DNA of 64,000 bases from positions 13,105,739 to 13,169,738 of the forward strand of contig CM056584.1 of assembly GCA_029721435.1 (NCBI GenBank). The letters run 5' to 3'. This stretch comes from Gymnothorax reevesii. Its lineage: Eukaryota; Chordata; Actinopteri; Anguilliformes; Muraenidae. A program made the translations under genes and the position numbers. The notes beneath the pieces were generated by a model. It saw only the letters and a list, made by a program, of their open reading frames with translations, was not told the DNA's origin and did no database searches. Every line of letters starts with the position of its first letter. Positions within the stretch are counted from its first letter, which is position 1. Below, piece by piece: positions 46,378 through 58,014 of the stretch.

Positions 46378-46538
46378 CGCAAAACATGCCATGCACATCC
46401 ACACAAACACATAGGAACTCGGGCATGGTATACACACACACGCGCGTGCACAAAACATGCCAAGCAAACGCACACAAACTCAGGCATGGTATACATGCAA
46501 ACACACACACGCGCACACACGCGCACACACACACACAG
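46063..46538. repeat. CA-rich compound minisatellite
   Basis: A 476-bp CA-rich tract. Within it a longer unit recurs four times: AAAACATGCCATACACATTC followed by ACACAGACTTGGGCTTGGTA and a (CA)n spacer. Copies start near 46217, 46302, 46380 and 46455, and the last two have diverged (GGGCATGGTATACAC, AGGCATGGTATACATG). So this is a tandem of about 75-85 bp units whose spacers are CA runs of variable length. All reading frames over it (up to 161 codons) are repeat artefacts. Confidence 0.9.
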
Positions 46539-46544
46539 TACTAT

Positions 46545-47585
46545 ATGTAAATAAAAAAAATTTGGAAGTCATTTGTTCATCCTGCCTTCAAACAACTAAA
46601 TACCACAATATTAGGGCAAACTAGTCTGCCTGCCAGTTAGCGCCAGATGCTTGAAAAACAGAATCTGTTGGGAAATTCACAGGTGCCATGAACAGAATTT
46701 CAAAACAATGACTTTGCTGCGCATTTGAGAACTCTGCCTCACTGTGACATTGAGCTCAGTATGAAGGTCAAACAGCGGGAACTGGCAGCAGCAACTTGAG
46801 AACAAAAAATGGGGCAGGCAGCGCAGGCCACGAACTTGCCGCCCACCTGATAAGCAAGAGTCAACCCTCTGAGGGAGAGAAAAACAGCAGCCATTTCCTA
46901 ATGTGTCATACACTGCAAATCTGTTGGCTCAAACTCTAAAATGAAAACAGAGCGAAAATTAGGCCCTGCACTTATTTTCTAAAACACCACTGACTCACTC
47001 AGTTTCTGGAGTGCAATGTTTATTAAACTACTTAATTATTAGAAAGGGTGAGCTCTTTTGATGATTAATGAATGTTACCTCACACACCTTAAGTGCTAAG
47101 ATTAATAGGTCGGTCTCAAGCACAAATACACAGGGGAAAGGACAAATCACTGGTTAATAGGAGGGTAGAATTATGATAAATCCCTCAAAATGACGCAACA
47201 CCCACAAAAAACCACAGCAATAATTTTCTTTTTTTAACTTCAGCTTCAGACTAGAAAAAAAACTGCTGTCCAGTTTCACCTAAGAAGACGTGTTCCAAAT
47301 TCTCCATCCTCCTGTGTCTTTTTCCGGGGACATACCTCAAATATAAAGATGCAACACCTGTGCTATCAATTTAATAGCCTGGTCTAATTATTTTGATAAC
47401 TTAAGTCACATTCATAGTCACTTTTTCATGGTCTCTAGCCACCATGTTCAATGGGTCTTGAAGAAACTTTTTTCGTTTTTCCAAGTTAAGCTTTGGTTTC
47501 TGAAGTTCAGTTTAAGGTTGAAGTGATAGCGGTAAAAAAAATGAAAGATCGCTCATAAAATGATGCGTTGCAGAAAGTCTGATAA
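46545..47585. other. Unique sequence; no gene seen
   Basis: No features were recognised between the CA-rich block and the duplicated repeat. Confidence 0.35.
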
Positions 47586-47589
47586 ATTA

Positions 47590-48232
47590 CTAAGACCATA
47601 ATGTCTTCAAAAACGGAATGGCATTAGTTTGACGTCTTCAGACTGAATATAACCGCAATTATTGGCCAAAATGTGCTTTTGACCTGTGTGACCTTGATGC
47701 TGACCTTGACCTGAGAAAAATGGTGGGTGGTCTGAAAATGTGGGCGAACATCAATATTTTTATTTTTTATGAGAATACATAACACCATCCAACTGACTCC
47801 AAAACTAAAGGATGTACGGGATGTTGGAATATTACATCATGACCCTTTGACCAATGGGGCTGAAAGCTACTCGACCAATAGACTAAATAACCAATTGACA
47901 GAAATGTTTTTTGCAAAAGTTAAAAATTTATATCACTTTGTGACATCATTTTGATGTAGTTCTAAAAGTGTGACGTCATCCTGACCCATAGCGGCTTGGA
48001 AAGCACTGACTTGTAGAACAGAATGGCATTGGTTTGAAGTCTCTACCTCAATTAGAACCAGAGTTACGAACCAATGTGCATTTTTTTATGTTTTTGGTGA
48101 CCTTGACTTAAATTTTGACCTAGTTTCACAAAGAACAATAGGTCTCTGGCCAGAATCCTCCCAAATAAGATGACCTATGAAACAGACAAACAAACAAACA
48201 AACAGACGGAAAAATGCTCCAATGGAACAGAG
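47590..48232. repeat. Dispersed repeat with ~390-bp internal tandem duplication
   Basis: Block A (about 47605-47735) and block B (about 47998-48135) share GGAATGGCATTAGTTTGACG/AGAATGGCATTGGTTTGAAG, an AATGTGC core and GTGACCTTGA...TTGACCT at the same relative positions, so the two are about 390 bp apart in direct orientation. It ends with an ACAAACAAACAAACAGACGG tail (48187 onwards). Elements with a (CAAA)n/(GACA) tail and this organisation are common in fish, but I cannot name the family. Confidence 0.5.
47971..47978. promoter_or_regulatory. Full cAMP-response-element palindrome
   Basis: TGACGTCA, a perfect CREB/ATF consensus, inside a dispersed repeat. Whether it is bound is unknown. Confidence 0.3.
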
Positions 48233-48291
48233 CAATGTAGTTGCTGAATTATGGCCACTAATAAAAGTGACTCATTAACCCTCTGATTGTA

Positions 48292-49225
48292 CAGTGCTGT
48301 GAAAAAGAATTTGTCCCCTTTCAAATTAATTTGATTTTTGCATACTTGTCACACACAAATGTTTCAGATCATGGAACTAATACTAGACAAAGATAGCCTG
48401 AGGAAACACAAAATGCAGTTTCAGAATGATGCTTTCATTTATTGAAGGAAAACAGCACTCCAGCCCTACCCGGCCCTATGTGAGAGTTTTACTGAATCAA
48501 ACAATTCAACAAAATAAATTGCAAATTGATTCAATTTCACAAGACACACTATGGAAAGATCACTGTTAGCCCTGTAGATTGTGAACTTTACTTAAATAGA
48601 GCCTGTCTGGCAATGTGAAGTAGGCAAAAAGCAGCATACACTGCCGCGATAAAAAAAAATTCAATAACAGATGAAAAACATTTCATTTAAACATCCCATT
48701 TAAGGCCATTGCTCATCACAATCAGAGAGACTGAGAAAATGGCCGCCATGAGAAAGCTGTCAGGGAAAAAAACCACTATTGTCCAAGAACAGCAAATAAA
48801 ATGTCTCTAATTTGCCCAAAGACATATTGATGCCCACCATGACTTCTGGGGTAAAATTATCTGGACTGATGAGTCAAAATTTTTACTTTTTGGAATACAT
48901 GGGCCCCAATACATCTGGCATCAAGCTAACTTAGCAGTCCGCAATAAAAACATCACGCCAACAAACACATTGGTGATAGCATGATGGTCTGAGGCTGCCG
49001 CGCTGCTTCAGGACCTGAGCAACTGGCCGTAATTGATGGAGCCACAAATTCTGCTTTCTACCAAAATATCATGCATGACAGTATTTAGCCATCAGTTTAT
49101 GACCAAAACCTGAGATGTATTTGGGTTATGCAACGGGGCAATCATCTGAGGCACACAAGCAAGTCCACCTCTGAATGGCTCAAAAGAAACAAAATGAAGA
49201 TTTTAAAGTGGCCTGGTCAAAGAAT
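48292..49225 (+). pseudogene. Tc1-like transposon, 3'-truncated, same family as 39965-41806
   Basis: TA (48290-48291) precedes CAGTGCTGTGAAAAAGAATT, the same end as the copy at 39965. Coding remnants on the plus strand read WTDESKFLLFGIHGP (first Asp, about 48863-48905), YIWHQANLAVRNKNITPTN, then in other frames RHTSKSTSEWLKRNK and WPGQ, where the second catalytic Asp region falls (about 49130-49160). It breaks off just before the position of the final Glu, at about 49225, and no right terminal repeat exists. Several frameshifts and stops are present. Confidence 0.78.
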
Positions 49226-49504
49226 TAGTGGTAAAAATTGGCAAATATTTGCATATGAAAAGGACTTTTGCTTATATGAATGGATGTATCCTACTGTTGA
49301 AGAAAATTGTACCTCCTATTTGCAGCATACATCTCACTGCTTCATATTTGAGCCTCTATAAGCTCAAATATAATATCTAGAATCCATGACTCACAAAAAT
49401 AGAACCGATCCTATTTATCTGAATAGCCGCTAAAAGAGAAATTAAAATGATCCACAATTAAAAAGTCAAACCACATTGTTGTCATCATTGGCTCGCTTTA
49501 AGGT

Positions 49505-49690
49505 GCCCTGAACAAATATTGTTAGCTTAATAGCATAGTTGCCTAAGTCAAACTTGAACGTTTTCGGAAAACAATAAAAAACACAATTTTTAGCAAGCAC
49601 ATTGATCATTTTTTGACATTATAACAGTAAGCCAAAAAATTAATTAGGCAATTATGCTATGAGGCTAACGATATGAATGTTCCTGAAATT
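49505..49690. repeat. Foldback (hairpin) element
   Basis: Left arm TGAACAAATATTGTTAGCTT plus AATAGCATAGTTGCCTAA (49509-49546) and right arm TTAGGCAATTATGCTATGAG plus GCTAACGATATGAATGTTCC (49644-49684) are inverted with about five mismatches, separated by about 98 bp. It may be a small inverted-repeat transposon or a transcribed hairpin. Confidence 0.6.
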
Positions 49691-49694
49691 GACG

Positions 49695-50620
49695 GAGGCG
49701 ATGAATGAATTCAAACCCTGTGTTTCGACAGTAAGAAACAAAACCTGATCCTGAAAGGAGTTTCCCTTATGGAGAGTTTATGGAAACATAAAATGAACAT
49801 TATTTAGACACCATTATCACAATTATTCAGTGACTCACACTTGATTCGACTCAGTCACCCCCTGAGCAATGTTGGGTTAAGAGCCTTGTTCAAGGGCTTA
49901 GCAAAGGCATTAATGATATTAGCAGTGAGGTCTCCACTAGGAATTAAACCACCGACCCTCGTGACTCAAACACCTTAATTACTTCGCTTCAGACCAGTTC
50001 TAGGCCAACACGTTAATCACAAGGCAACACGCTGCAAATGCTATTTTTGGACCTTCTGAGCCACCATTTGCTTTTTAATTTCTGCAGCAGTGAAATGCTT
50101 GAGAATAGATGGGGAAGTGGTTCACCACGACAATTCGATTAACTCCTTCAGAATACAGGATGATATTGCAGATTGGCTTGATTTCCACAATTGAAAAGTT
50201 TTTATTTTTTCTCCAGAGGAACAATCTAATGCCTTCTCTCTGTTGTCAGCAAGTTTACAGACAAATCTAAAGGAAAGTTACAGAATACTAAAAACTTTGT
50301 CCATTTGATTTGTTTTTAAGTCCCATAAAAGCGTCACATTTTGCCATTCTGAGTTTGTCCAATTTTTTATTAATTAGTTTTTTTTTTGCCAAGGAGTTTG
50401 CACACATACTGAAGCAGAGAGACGAACCCATTCGCATGCACACAGAAACACAATCACACACCTCCACTTCCCTGAGCCGCAAGCCAGATGATGTCCCAGT
50501 AGTAGCACAGGCACTCCTACCCAAGAAAAGGCCCACTGAACCAGACACACAGAAGCGCCAGGTCCCTCTACACAGCGCAAGGACATCTGCTAATGAGGAA
50601 ATAACAGGAAAGTGTTATCA
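49695..50620. other. Unique sequence; no gene seen
   Basis: No repeats or exons were recognised. Short plus-strand frames (for example 50310-50660) lack domain features. Confidence 0.35.
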
Positions 50621-50623
50621 GCT

Positions 50624-50706
50624 CTGTATCGGAAGATACCGTCTCCTGCCTCCTGCATAGGCACCACACAGCAGCCTTGACTCCCTAATGCAACCTGTCT
50701 ATTGCT
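50624..50706 (+). repeat. 83-bp duplicated block, copy 1
   Basis: Begins CTGTATCGGAAGATACCG and ends CTGTCTATTGCT. Aligns without gaps to 55462-55544 in the same orientation with 8 differences (about 90% identity). The two are about 4.8 kb apart. It is not a microsatellite and not recognised as a known transposon end. Function unknown. Confidence 0.85.
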
Positions 50707-51099
50707 CTAATGACGCCAGTGCCCACGGATCATTTCCCAAGAGGCTTTATCACAGGTTCCAGGATATTGCGGAGAGAAGAATCACAATCAAGGACTTACT
50801 TCACTGTGGCACATCCCTCAGAGCACATCTACAGAGGACGCAAAGTACATCATTACACCAGACCCATCAGTTTTCCTCATTATGAAGATTTTAATGTCCT
50901 AAACAGTAGAGCTCCGCTGCTTCGAAGCTGACGGACTACGGGCCAAAAACATCCGCGGCTTAGAAGACCAACTTCAAGATCATCTTTCCAAGGCATAGAC
51001 GGACATACATACACGCAAAGATACGTAAACAAAAACCTGAGAAGTTCTCCCAAACAACTTGTAATCAAGACAATTGCATTATAGCACTCAAGCGACCAG

Positions 51100-51490
51100 A
51101 CAGCATTTCAAAGGCAGGGCTGTTGAGATTGTATTTGGCAGTTTAAGTGGCGGGGATTGTGCACGAGAGAAGGTCCTCATGACAGAGGCATCAGTGCGTC
51201 GGCAGAGTTGTGTTTATTTTATCTGTCGGACTCCTCCAGGGAGTCGAGGAATTTGGCCTTCAGGAAAAAAACAGAGGAGAAGAAATGGCCGTTTTTCTCC
51301 CCAAGGAATTACGAGGGGGAAACGTCTCCTCTCTGTCAGATGGCAGAGGAGAGATGTAGAGCAGACTCCCGTGACATATGGTGACTTATTCTGTCTTCAG
51401 CGAAAGTCGGTTTCGGCCCAGACATGCGGGGGCGAGCGACATACAATATCTGTTCTTTCTGCGGGTGTTATGTTTGGCATTTAAAGGGCT
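51100..51490. promoter_or_regulatory. Candidate conserved non-coding element
   Basis: CpG-containing, non-repetitive, enhancer-like composition (for example GTTTATTTTATCTGTCGGA, CATACAATATCTGTTC). A 136-codon frame covers it without domain features. Inference only. Confidence 0.25.
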
Positions 51491-51494
51491 GCAC

Positions 51495-52720
51495 GCACTA
51501 ATCATTCTCATAGACTGAGTCTGTGGGAGGGTGAGGGGTGGGGAGGATGGGCATGGGGTGTGCACAGGCACTATATTTCACAGTCACGAGGACCAGGACC
51601 ACATTTCCCAGAGTTCTCTTCACCTGCTAGCAGTATATTTTGGAGATTGTGGTCATTCTGAGTGCCAGAGTCTCGCCCGAGTGACATCAGCAGATGGATA
51701 CTGATGCTCAAAGTATGTTATATAAACTAAACTCAAAAGTTCGGAGTCAGTGGTGATTCTCACATAGATTAGGTGGGAGAATCTTCTCAGTAAAACAACC
51801 AAAAACATACATTCAAAGCAGGGACTATTTGGAGAAGAAATAAAATAAAAAAAAAAAAGTTGTCAGCTCAATCTCCTGAATTAAAACCTATAGACACACT
51901 TATGTGAAATGTGGTGGTCGAAGTGGAAATCCATTGAGAGTGATAGCTTGGTAAATAAAAATGTTAAACATCTAAAATTAGGAAAGCAGCACTAAAATCT
52001 CCCGGGCATACTTCCTTGAGAAATATCAAAAACAAATACTCGGGCTATTTAAAATTTCAAACCTTTTTTTCCCCGATATACTGAATACCAAATAAAACAT
52101 CTTAAAATGTGTTTTGGTGTTAAATTTATATCAGTTACAATGTTATTTCAACAAAATAGTAGAGTTTGTTCTGCCATTCCTCTTGATTATAAATGGCCAC
52201 ACCAAGAGGGGGAGATAACCACGTAGTCACAACTTCCAAGTAAATATCTTTTGTGTCACTTCCTATTCAGAAACTTGTGTGTCTATTAGAAGTATGTCTT
52301 CTTTTGATTGGTTTAGGACTTGCATGCTTGCCACTCCTTAGCCATGTCTCATTTCACGGTTATTTCCAAATATCCGTATGAAATGTATTCAAGCCTCCTG
52401 CTTCCTGCCGCAAGTTGTTAGATTCTAATTTGCCTTTTATTGATTAGACCCAGTCAGAATTCCTAGTAAAAACTCTTCGTCATCATTAAGTGTTATGTGT
52501 AATTAAATGACAGCTATTTCCAGAAGCTGTCCTCTTTACTTAGTTAACTCGAACAGGCTTCCAGCACTTTGCTTGGTGAGCACTCAGAGCAAGATGAGGG
52601 TACTGACAGAGAAACAAAGCTGATGCTGACTGTATCAGACAGTTTCCAATAATCATTCCCCTATATATGCATTCTTGTGTGTCTCTGTGGGTGCCTGGTA
52701 GGTTTAGGCTCATGCTGCTG
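51495..52720. other. Unique sequence; no gene seen
   Basis: AT-rich in part (51840-52150). No gene or repeat was recognised. Confidence 0.35.
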
Positions 52721-52724
52721 ATTG

Positions 52725-53030
52725 TTACCCCTTCCAACGAGGTTGGGGCGGAGGTTATGTTTTTCCCCCGGTTGTCTGTCTGTCTGTCTGTCTGTTTGTG
52801 AACCGCATAACTCAAAAAGTAATGCACGGTTTTGTCTGAAAAGGTGCATTGCTATTACATCAAGGAAGGACCCTATTGATTTTCATCGGTAATCAGTGAA
52901 ACAATATGGCCGCCACGGCAGCCATCTTGAAATCGTGTGACACACGTTAACTCTACTTTGCTCCCACTCATGGAGATTTGGATAGTGCTGCCTTGGGGGA
53001 GGTTTGCACTCTACGAGTGCCTCTAGTTTT
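52725..53030 (+). repeat. Dispersed repeat with (GTCT)n run
   Basis: Structure: CGGAGGTTATGTTTTTC, a (GTCT)n run at 52773-52796, GAACCGCATAACTCAAAAAG, and a closing GGAGGTTTGCACTCTACGAG with TGCCTCTAG. This 'ggaggttatg... ggaggtctgcgctctc' layout with a short tetranucleotide run is a frequent fish repeat. Part of a second copy lies at 57840-58012 in the opposite orientation. Confidence 0.5.
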
Positions 53031-53039
53031 AATAATGTC

Positions 53040-55460
53040 GTATGCTATGTCTCCAAAATCCAACCCTTGTCTCAGAACCCTAACAGTACTAGTACCCAAG
53101 CCACAACTGAGCATTATGGGATTGGGTGGATTCCACAGCTTTGGCCTGATTGACGAGCAGGTCCTCTGAGATGGACAGCACGATGGCCTCTCGCTGGCTC
53201 GACCAAACACCATCTTCCCTGTGACGGAGCATGTATTTATTTGAAGGTGCGAAGAGACAGGACTGGTGACAGGTGCCAGTGGCTTTTGGCCCCCAGCTGT
53301 GGCCCATAATCATTGCTTTTCCCAGCCTTCCGAGCACAAGTTTGTTATTTCAGCCTCCAAAATTCAGCGGGACAGAAAAAGGAGCGGGCTCACCCTTCCC
53401 CGCGGGAGGGGGAGGGGGTGGTGGGGGGTTGTAAATAAACATCAGCAGTAAAGTATTGACATCTCTGGATCCCTAAAGCTTTCCAGCACCTAACATATGG
53501 ATTATTGTGGGCCATTAACTTTCGTATGACCACAAACAAAGTACTGGAAACACCCCTTAAAAACGACTATAACTTATTATCTAAACCACAATTACACGTG
53601 CATTTGATTCCTATTAATCTGAATGCTAATTAGAAGCATATGTCTGCTTAAAACAGACATACGAGTTCCAAGTTCTAAAGTTGTTCGAAACAACACAGTT
53701 CCAAAGTGGTCAAACAGTTGGTGCACAAATTGCAAGAGCGTCAGTCATTAGCAAAGAAAAAGTTTGCAAAAGGAAACCATGTCAAACATTTTGACAACAT
53801 ACAACAGGCCCTAAAAAACTGCAACAGCAAAAAATATCTGTGGCCGCAAATATCAGACAATATTTAAAGCAGTTCCTAATAATCAAAAGAATACAGCTCT
53901 AAAAATCCTCTCAGGGTTGAATCAACCCATATCTGCACTAAACACATCACTTTGTGAGTTTAACAAAAGCAGGTATTTAAGGCAGTGTTTCTGATAATTT
54001 TCCTGTAGAGTGGAAGCAATCCTTTTTTTTTCATTCCTTCAATTTTTCCACTGCCTAAAATCATGGAGAATTTAGTTTTCCTTCATTTACCTCCGTGTTT
54101 GCATAGCAAATAATTGAACAGCTAAATATTACCCAAGACTTTGTGGACTTTCTGTTGCACCAAAAGCTGCTGTATATAATACGAAGGTGTATATTGCCTA
54201 GGTTGCAGCATAGCCTTGCTGATAGCACATAACGAAAAGAAACACCTGTATCTTATCGGCTTTTGGCTGCATGGGGACCGGTGTACGCGTTTGAAGGTTA
54301 GGGGTCTGGGGCCTCCGGTCTTGCAAGGATGAATTGGGCTGTGGTGTTTTATGATAAAAAGAAAAGGAAGCAAACATCTTTGCATTCATCAAATCCCAAT
54401 ATCCCCGTTAGTAACACTACCATCTGTAAATTATAAACAATCCATTCATACAGATGGTCATTGCTTGCAGGTACAAAGGCACTGCCTGCTAACCTGGGAG
54501 TCAAACTTAAGTTGTAAGCCCCATTCTGCAACCATTTCAGAGGCATGCAGCAGACACCATCAACACTAACTTCTGCAGGCAAATCGTAAGTACATTTCCT
54601 GATTTACCAGATGCTGTTACATAGACGGACGGAGGCGGATAACAAGACTAAAAGAACACTAGTTCAGATGAAGAAACTGTACATGATAACATTTCAGTGT
54701 AGCAGTAAGGGCATTCATTTCTAGGGTAATATGGGGAAACTGTCTGTCTGATCCCATTTATCTCCTCAATTATTCGGCCAATCGATCTGAAACTGCAGGA
54801 GGGCATTAAGGATTGGCATTAGGCAGGAAAAAACAAAGCTGATTTTTAAAAAAAAATCTTCCTTAATTTAAGCTACTTACATGCAAATTTAAGGTGTTAA
54901 TGAGCATGTTTGGTAAGTCTGCCGGTTGTGGCGTAAGCATCTGGGTGTGGATTAGTGGTAAATATATTCAAAGGACAGATTCACCAACATGAGAATGTAT
55001 GGCTTATGCAGAACACACATATAAGATGTACGTGTTTTCTCCCAGTGCGGTTTATAATAAACATACTCCAGCATACAGTGGTCACAGTACGATATACAAG
55101 TGAGTGATTCGTCAGCAGTAAGTGTTTATTTTCCAAAATAAGAAATTTGAATGCTTACGTATGATCAGATGCAGAACGCCAGTTACATCCGGAGTGTCTT
55201 CATAAAGTGACAGGACCTGGAATGGGGGTTCATCAAGGACACTTTTGATACAAGGAGGGCCACCGTGGGCATGACATCTCCTAATGTAAATATTAAGAGA
55301 TGAATATTAATATTAATAGAGTACATGCCAGAAAAATAAACAAACAAATAAACAAAAAAAGCATTCTTAAGGCAAATCACCACCCAGCAAACTTGGCCAG
55401 ATGGAATATTCCAACTTCTGATGTTAGTGAACTGCTTAAATGTGCTTCTGGCAGACTGTA
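53040..55460. other. Unique sequence; no gene seen
   Basis: Includes G-rich run 53403-53428 and AT-rich parts. No gene or repeat was recognised. Confidence 0.35.
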
Positions 55461-55461
55461 T

Positions 55462-55544
55462 CTGTATTGGAAGACACCGTCTTCTGCCTCCTGCGTACGC
55501 ACCACACACCAGCCATGACTCCCTAATGTAACCTGTCTATTGCT
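55462..55544 (+). repeat. 83-bp duplicated block, copy 2
   Basis: Begins CTGTATTGGAAGACACCG. Ungapped match of about 90% to 50624-50706, same orientation. The sequences directly flanking the two copies do not match beyond a few bases. Confidence 0.85.
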
Positions 55545-55853
55545 GTATGGACTGTATCCCCACCATCAGCTTGCACCCAGAGCGTATGAGTGAAGAGCGA
55601 TGTGTGAGCGCTGCAAGGTGTCATCTGACCCGCAGCCCTGAGGGTGCTTTGGGACACCAGGGAATGGGGCGTAGAGGGTATGGGGTGAGGGTTTAGAGAG
55701 GTAATTAAGTGATCATCCTCTGACCTGTAGCGAGTAATGGCACTGGACACCACAGCCACGCCCTCACACCTGACGGAGGCCCAGTCAGAGCTCAGGAGTT
55801 GCCGCCCCCCCCCCCCCACCCCCACCTGCACTTAAAGCGATTCTTTGACATGC

Positions 55854-55869
55854 ACACACATACTCACAG

Positions 55870-55907
<38 letters not shown>
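55854..55907. repeat. (CA)n microsatellite
   Basis: CA run with one GCGC interruption, preceded by a poly-C run at 55804-55817. Confidence 0.93.
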
Positions 55908-55909
<2 letters not shown>

Positions 55910-56095
55910 TTGGCTGAGGAACACCACCACTCATAATACTGCCATTAGCGGGGTCTGGGCTAGATTCCCAGGGCAGCGGCTGTGGAGATCACTGACAGGG
56001 CCAGAATGCCGATGCTCAGCTGTGTGGCTCAGTCCTCTTCCCCTTCCTTCAATTATTCTTTTTTCTTCTTCTTCTTCTTACTGAAAAGCAGTCTG

Positions 56096-56127
56096 GGAGG
56101 GGGGGGGGGGGGGAGGGGGGGGGGGGG
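56096..56127 (+). repeat. Poly-G tract with G-quadruplex potential
   Basis: Nearly pure G run of about 32 bases with single A interruptions, directly after a (CTT)n run (56060-56078). Confidence 0.85.
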
Positions 56128-56129
56128 TG

Positions 56130-57835
56130 AAGTTGGTCATGGGTAATAAACAAGTTTGGCAATTGGCTGGTCCCCATTCAGGATTTGTGGCCAGGAATGT
56201 ATAAAAAGAAATCTTTTCAAGGTCCTTCTTTCAGGGGGTAATCAAATAATGCTCTGTTCCTTTGAGTCAGATGTTCAAAATGATGCCAGAGAACTTTTTG
56301 CTATCATAGCTGGTCTACAGGCTATTTCGCAGATTGTGGGGGGTAATTTGCTTTGTGAAGACGGCCACACAGAAAGTGAAGATGTCTTTGTGTTGTTGGC
56401 ATTTAGTATTATTCACAGTCAATAGTACTTAAAACTATTTTCCATATAAATATGACAGGAATGACTCTTGACGGTATGCTGCTTTTGTAGCGCTGCAAAA
56501 CCAGTAAAAGCATCAAACACCCTTTTTCAAGGAAGCTGGCGATTACTGAAGCATTTCACTCACTTTCAAAGTGCCAAAGCCGATGTAAGGAATGACAACC
56601 AATGGAGTTGTGTTTGTTTCACCACACCCCTAAATTTCCCTTAAATTCTCATTTGTTCGTGGAACATTTATACAAATACGGGCTGCCTTCACAAAAGAGT
56701 TTTTAAAATTGTCAGCACTGAGGAATAGAGCAGCTCTGTATTGATCGAACCTTGAAGGCCAGTATCAATTAGGGCAATTGTAGTAAATGTAGAAAAATCA
56801 GTACAATGGACAGTAAAAATACTCGTGTTAATTCTGTTCCAGTGGACTCTCTACAAGTCTGTCCCAGCTATCTTGGACTCAAATAAACTTTAGTGGAGTT
56901 TAAATAACACTGAATTCTTTACTGCACTGTGTCACAAAGAGTATTGAAGCTTTATCTAAAAGAGTAAACACGTGCACACAAAACAGCATACTAAGAATAT
57001 ATATTTCTTTGAGAAAGAAATTTTTTTTTTCAAAATGTGACAGCAAGTATTATGGATTTTAAATTATGCCATAACTCTTACAACGAGAAAAGATTTTGTG
57101 CTAGCAGTATATTAATCTCATGTAGGGAGTTACAGACCGTGACATTCGGACTGCCTTTTAAAACATGGCTTTTCCTCAGTATATTTATAAACGCATCTCG
57201 TTTATTTGACTGTTTTTAATGCAGAGTAAATCAAGGTGCAGTGGATTGTGTTGTGCAGAGAATAAGATTTGCCAGGAAAGTACTTGGTCCCTCAAAAGAA
57301 AAATATACTGGGCATGTTTAATTTGACATTTAATTTTAAAAATTGCGGTCGAGACATAGATTTGCTGCCAGGTAAAAACAGTAATAGCAGAATGATTAAG
57401 CCCAAAGGGAAAACATAAACTCTGGTCTTAAAATGGCCGCCTTCTACATTAGCATCGCTATGTCTGGGCTGACAGACCCATAACAAGCCAAGCCAGTGAC
57501 CATTAGCCCATGAGTCATATAATTCAAGTAAACCGTAAAAGATACTGACCTGTGTCATTCGGTCCAATCTGTGCGTAAATCCATATGTGTGTGCATGTGC
57601 ATCGATTGCTTTGCTCCACTGTAGCAGCCCTGCATCAAAGCTCCTTAACATGTGAAAATGCAGACCTGGGGATTGTCAAGTAAAAAGATCACTCAGGTAC
57701 CATTTGAACAACAGCACTGTGGTACACCCACACTAAAGTAAAACAAAGACAAACTAAAAGGGCACTCGGCAGGGCGCCTATGTCAGTATTATTGGTTACA
57801 TAAGGGACAATCATTCCATTCAGTAAATATTTTCT
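56130..57835. other. Unique sequence; no gene seen
   Basis: No features were recognised. Confidence 0.35.
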
Positions 57836-57839
57836 TCCA

Positions 57840-58012
57840 TATCTAGAATCCAGAATATGTTCTGGATCACTTCCAAAATTGAGTCAACTCATCCTTGAAC
57901 TACCACGTAAAAAGTTTCACGCCAATCCGTTCATAGCTTTTTGAGTTATCCTGTTAAAAGACAGACAAACAAACACGGGTGGAAACATAACCTCCTTGGC
58001 TGAGGTAATAAA
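57840..58012 (-). repeat. Dispersed repeat, truncated copy in reverse
   Basis: Plus strand reads GCTTTTTGAGTTATCCTG, AGACAGACAAACAAACAC and GAAACATAACCTCCTTGGC. Its reverse complement matches the head of the repeat at 52725-53030 (CGGAGGTTATG, tetranucleotide run, AACTCAAAAAG). The distal half differs, so it is either a different subfamily or truncated. Confidence 0.5.
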
Positions 58013-58014
58013 GT

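Noticed and set aside
46063..46550. Long Thr-His or Val-Cys frames (up to 161 codons) on both strands
   Set aside because: Products of CA-rich repeat sequence.
50310..50660. 116-codon frame as an exon
   Set aside because: No similarity to a known protein and no convincing splice context.
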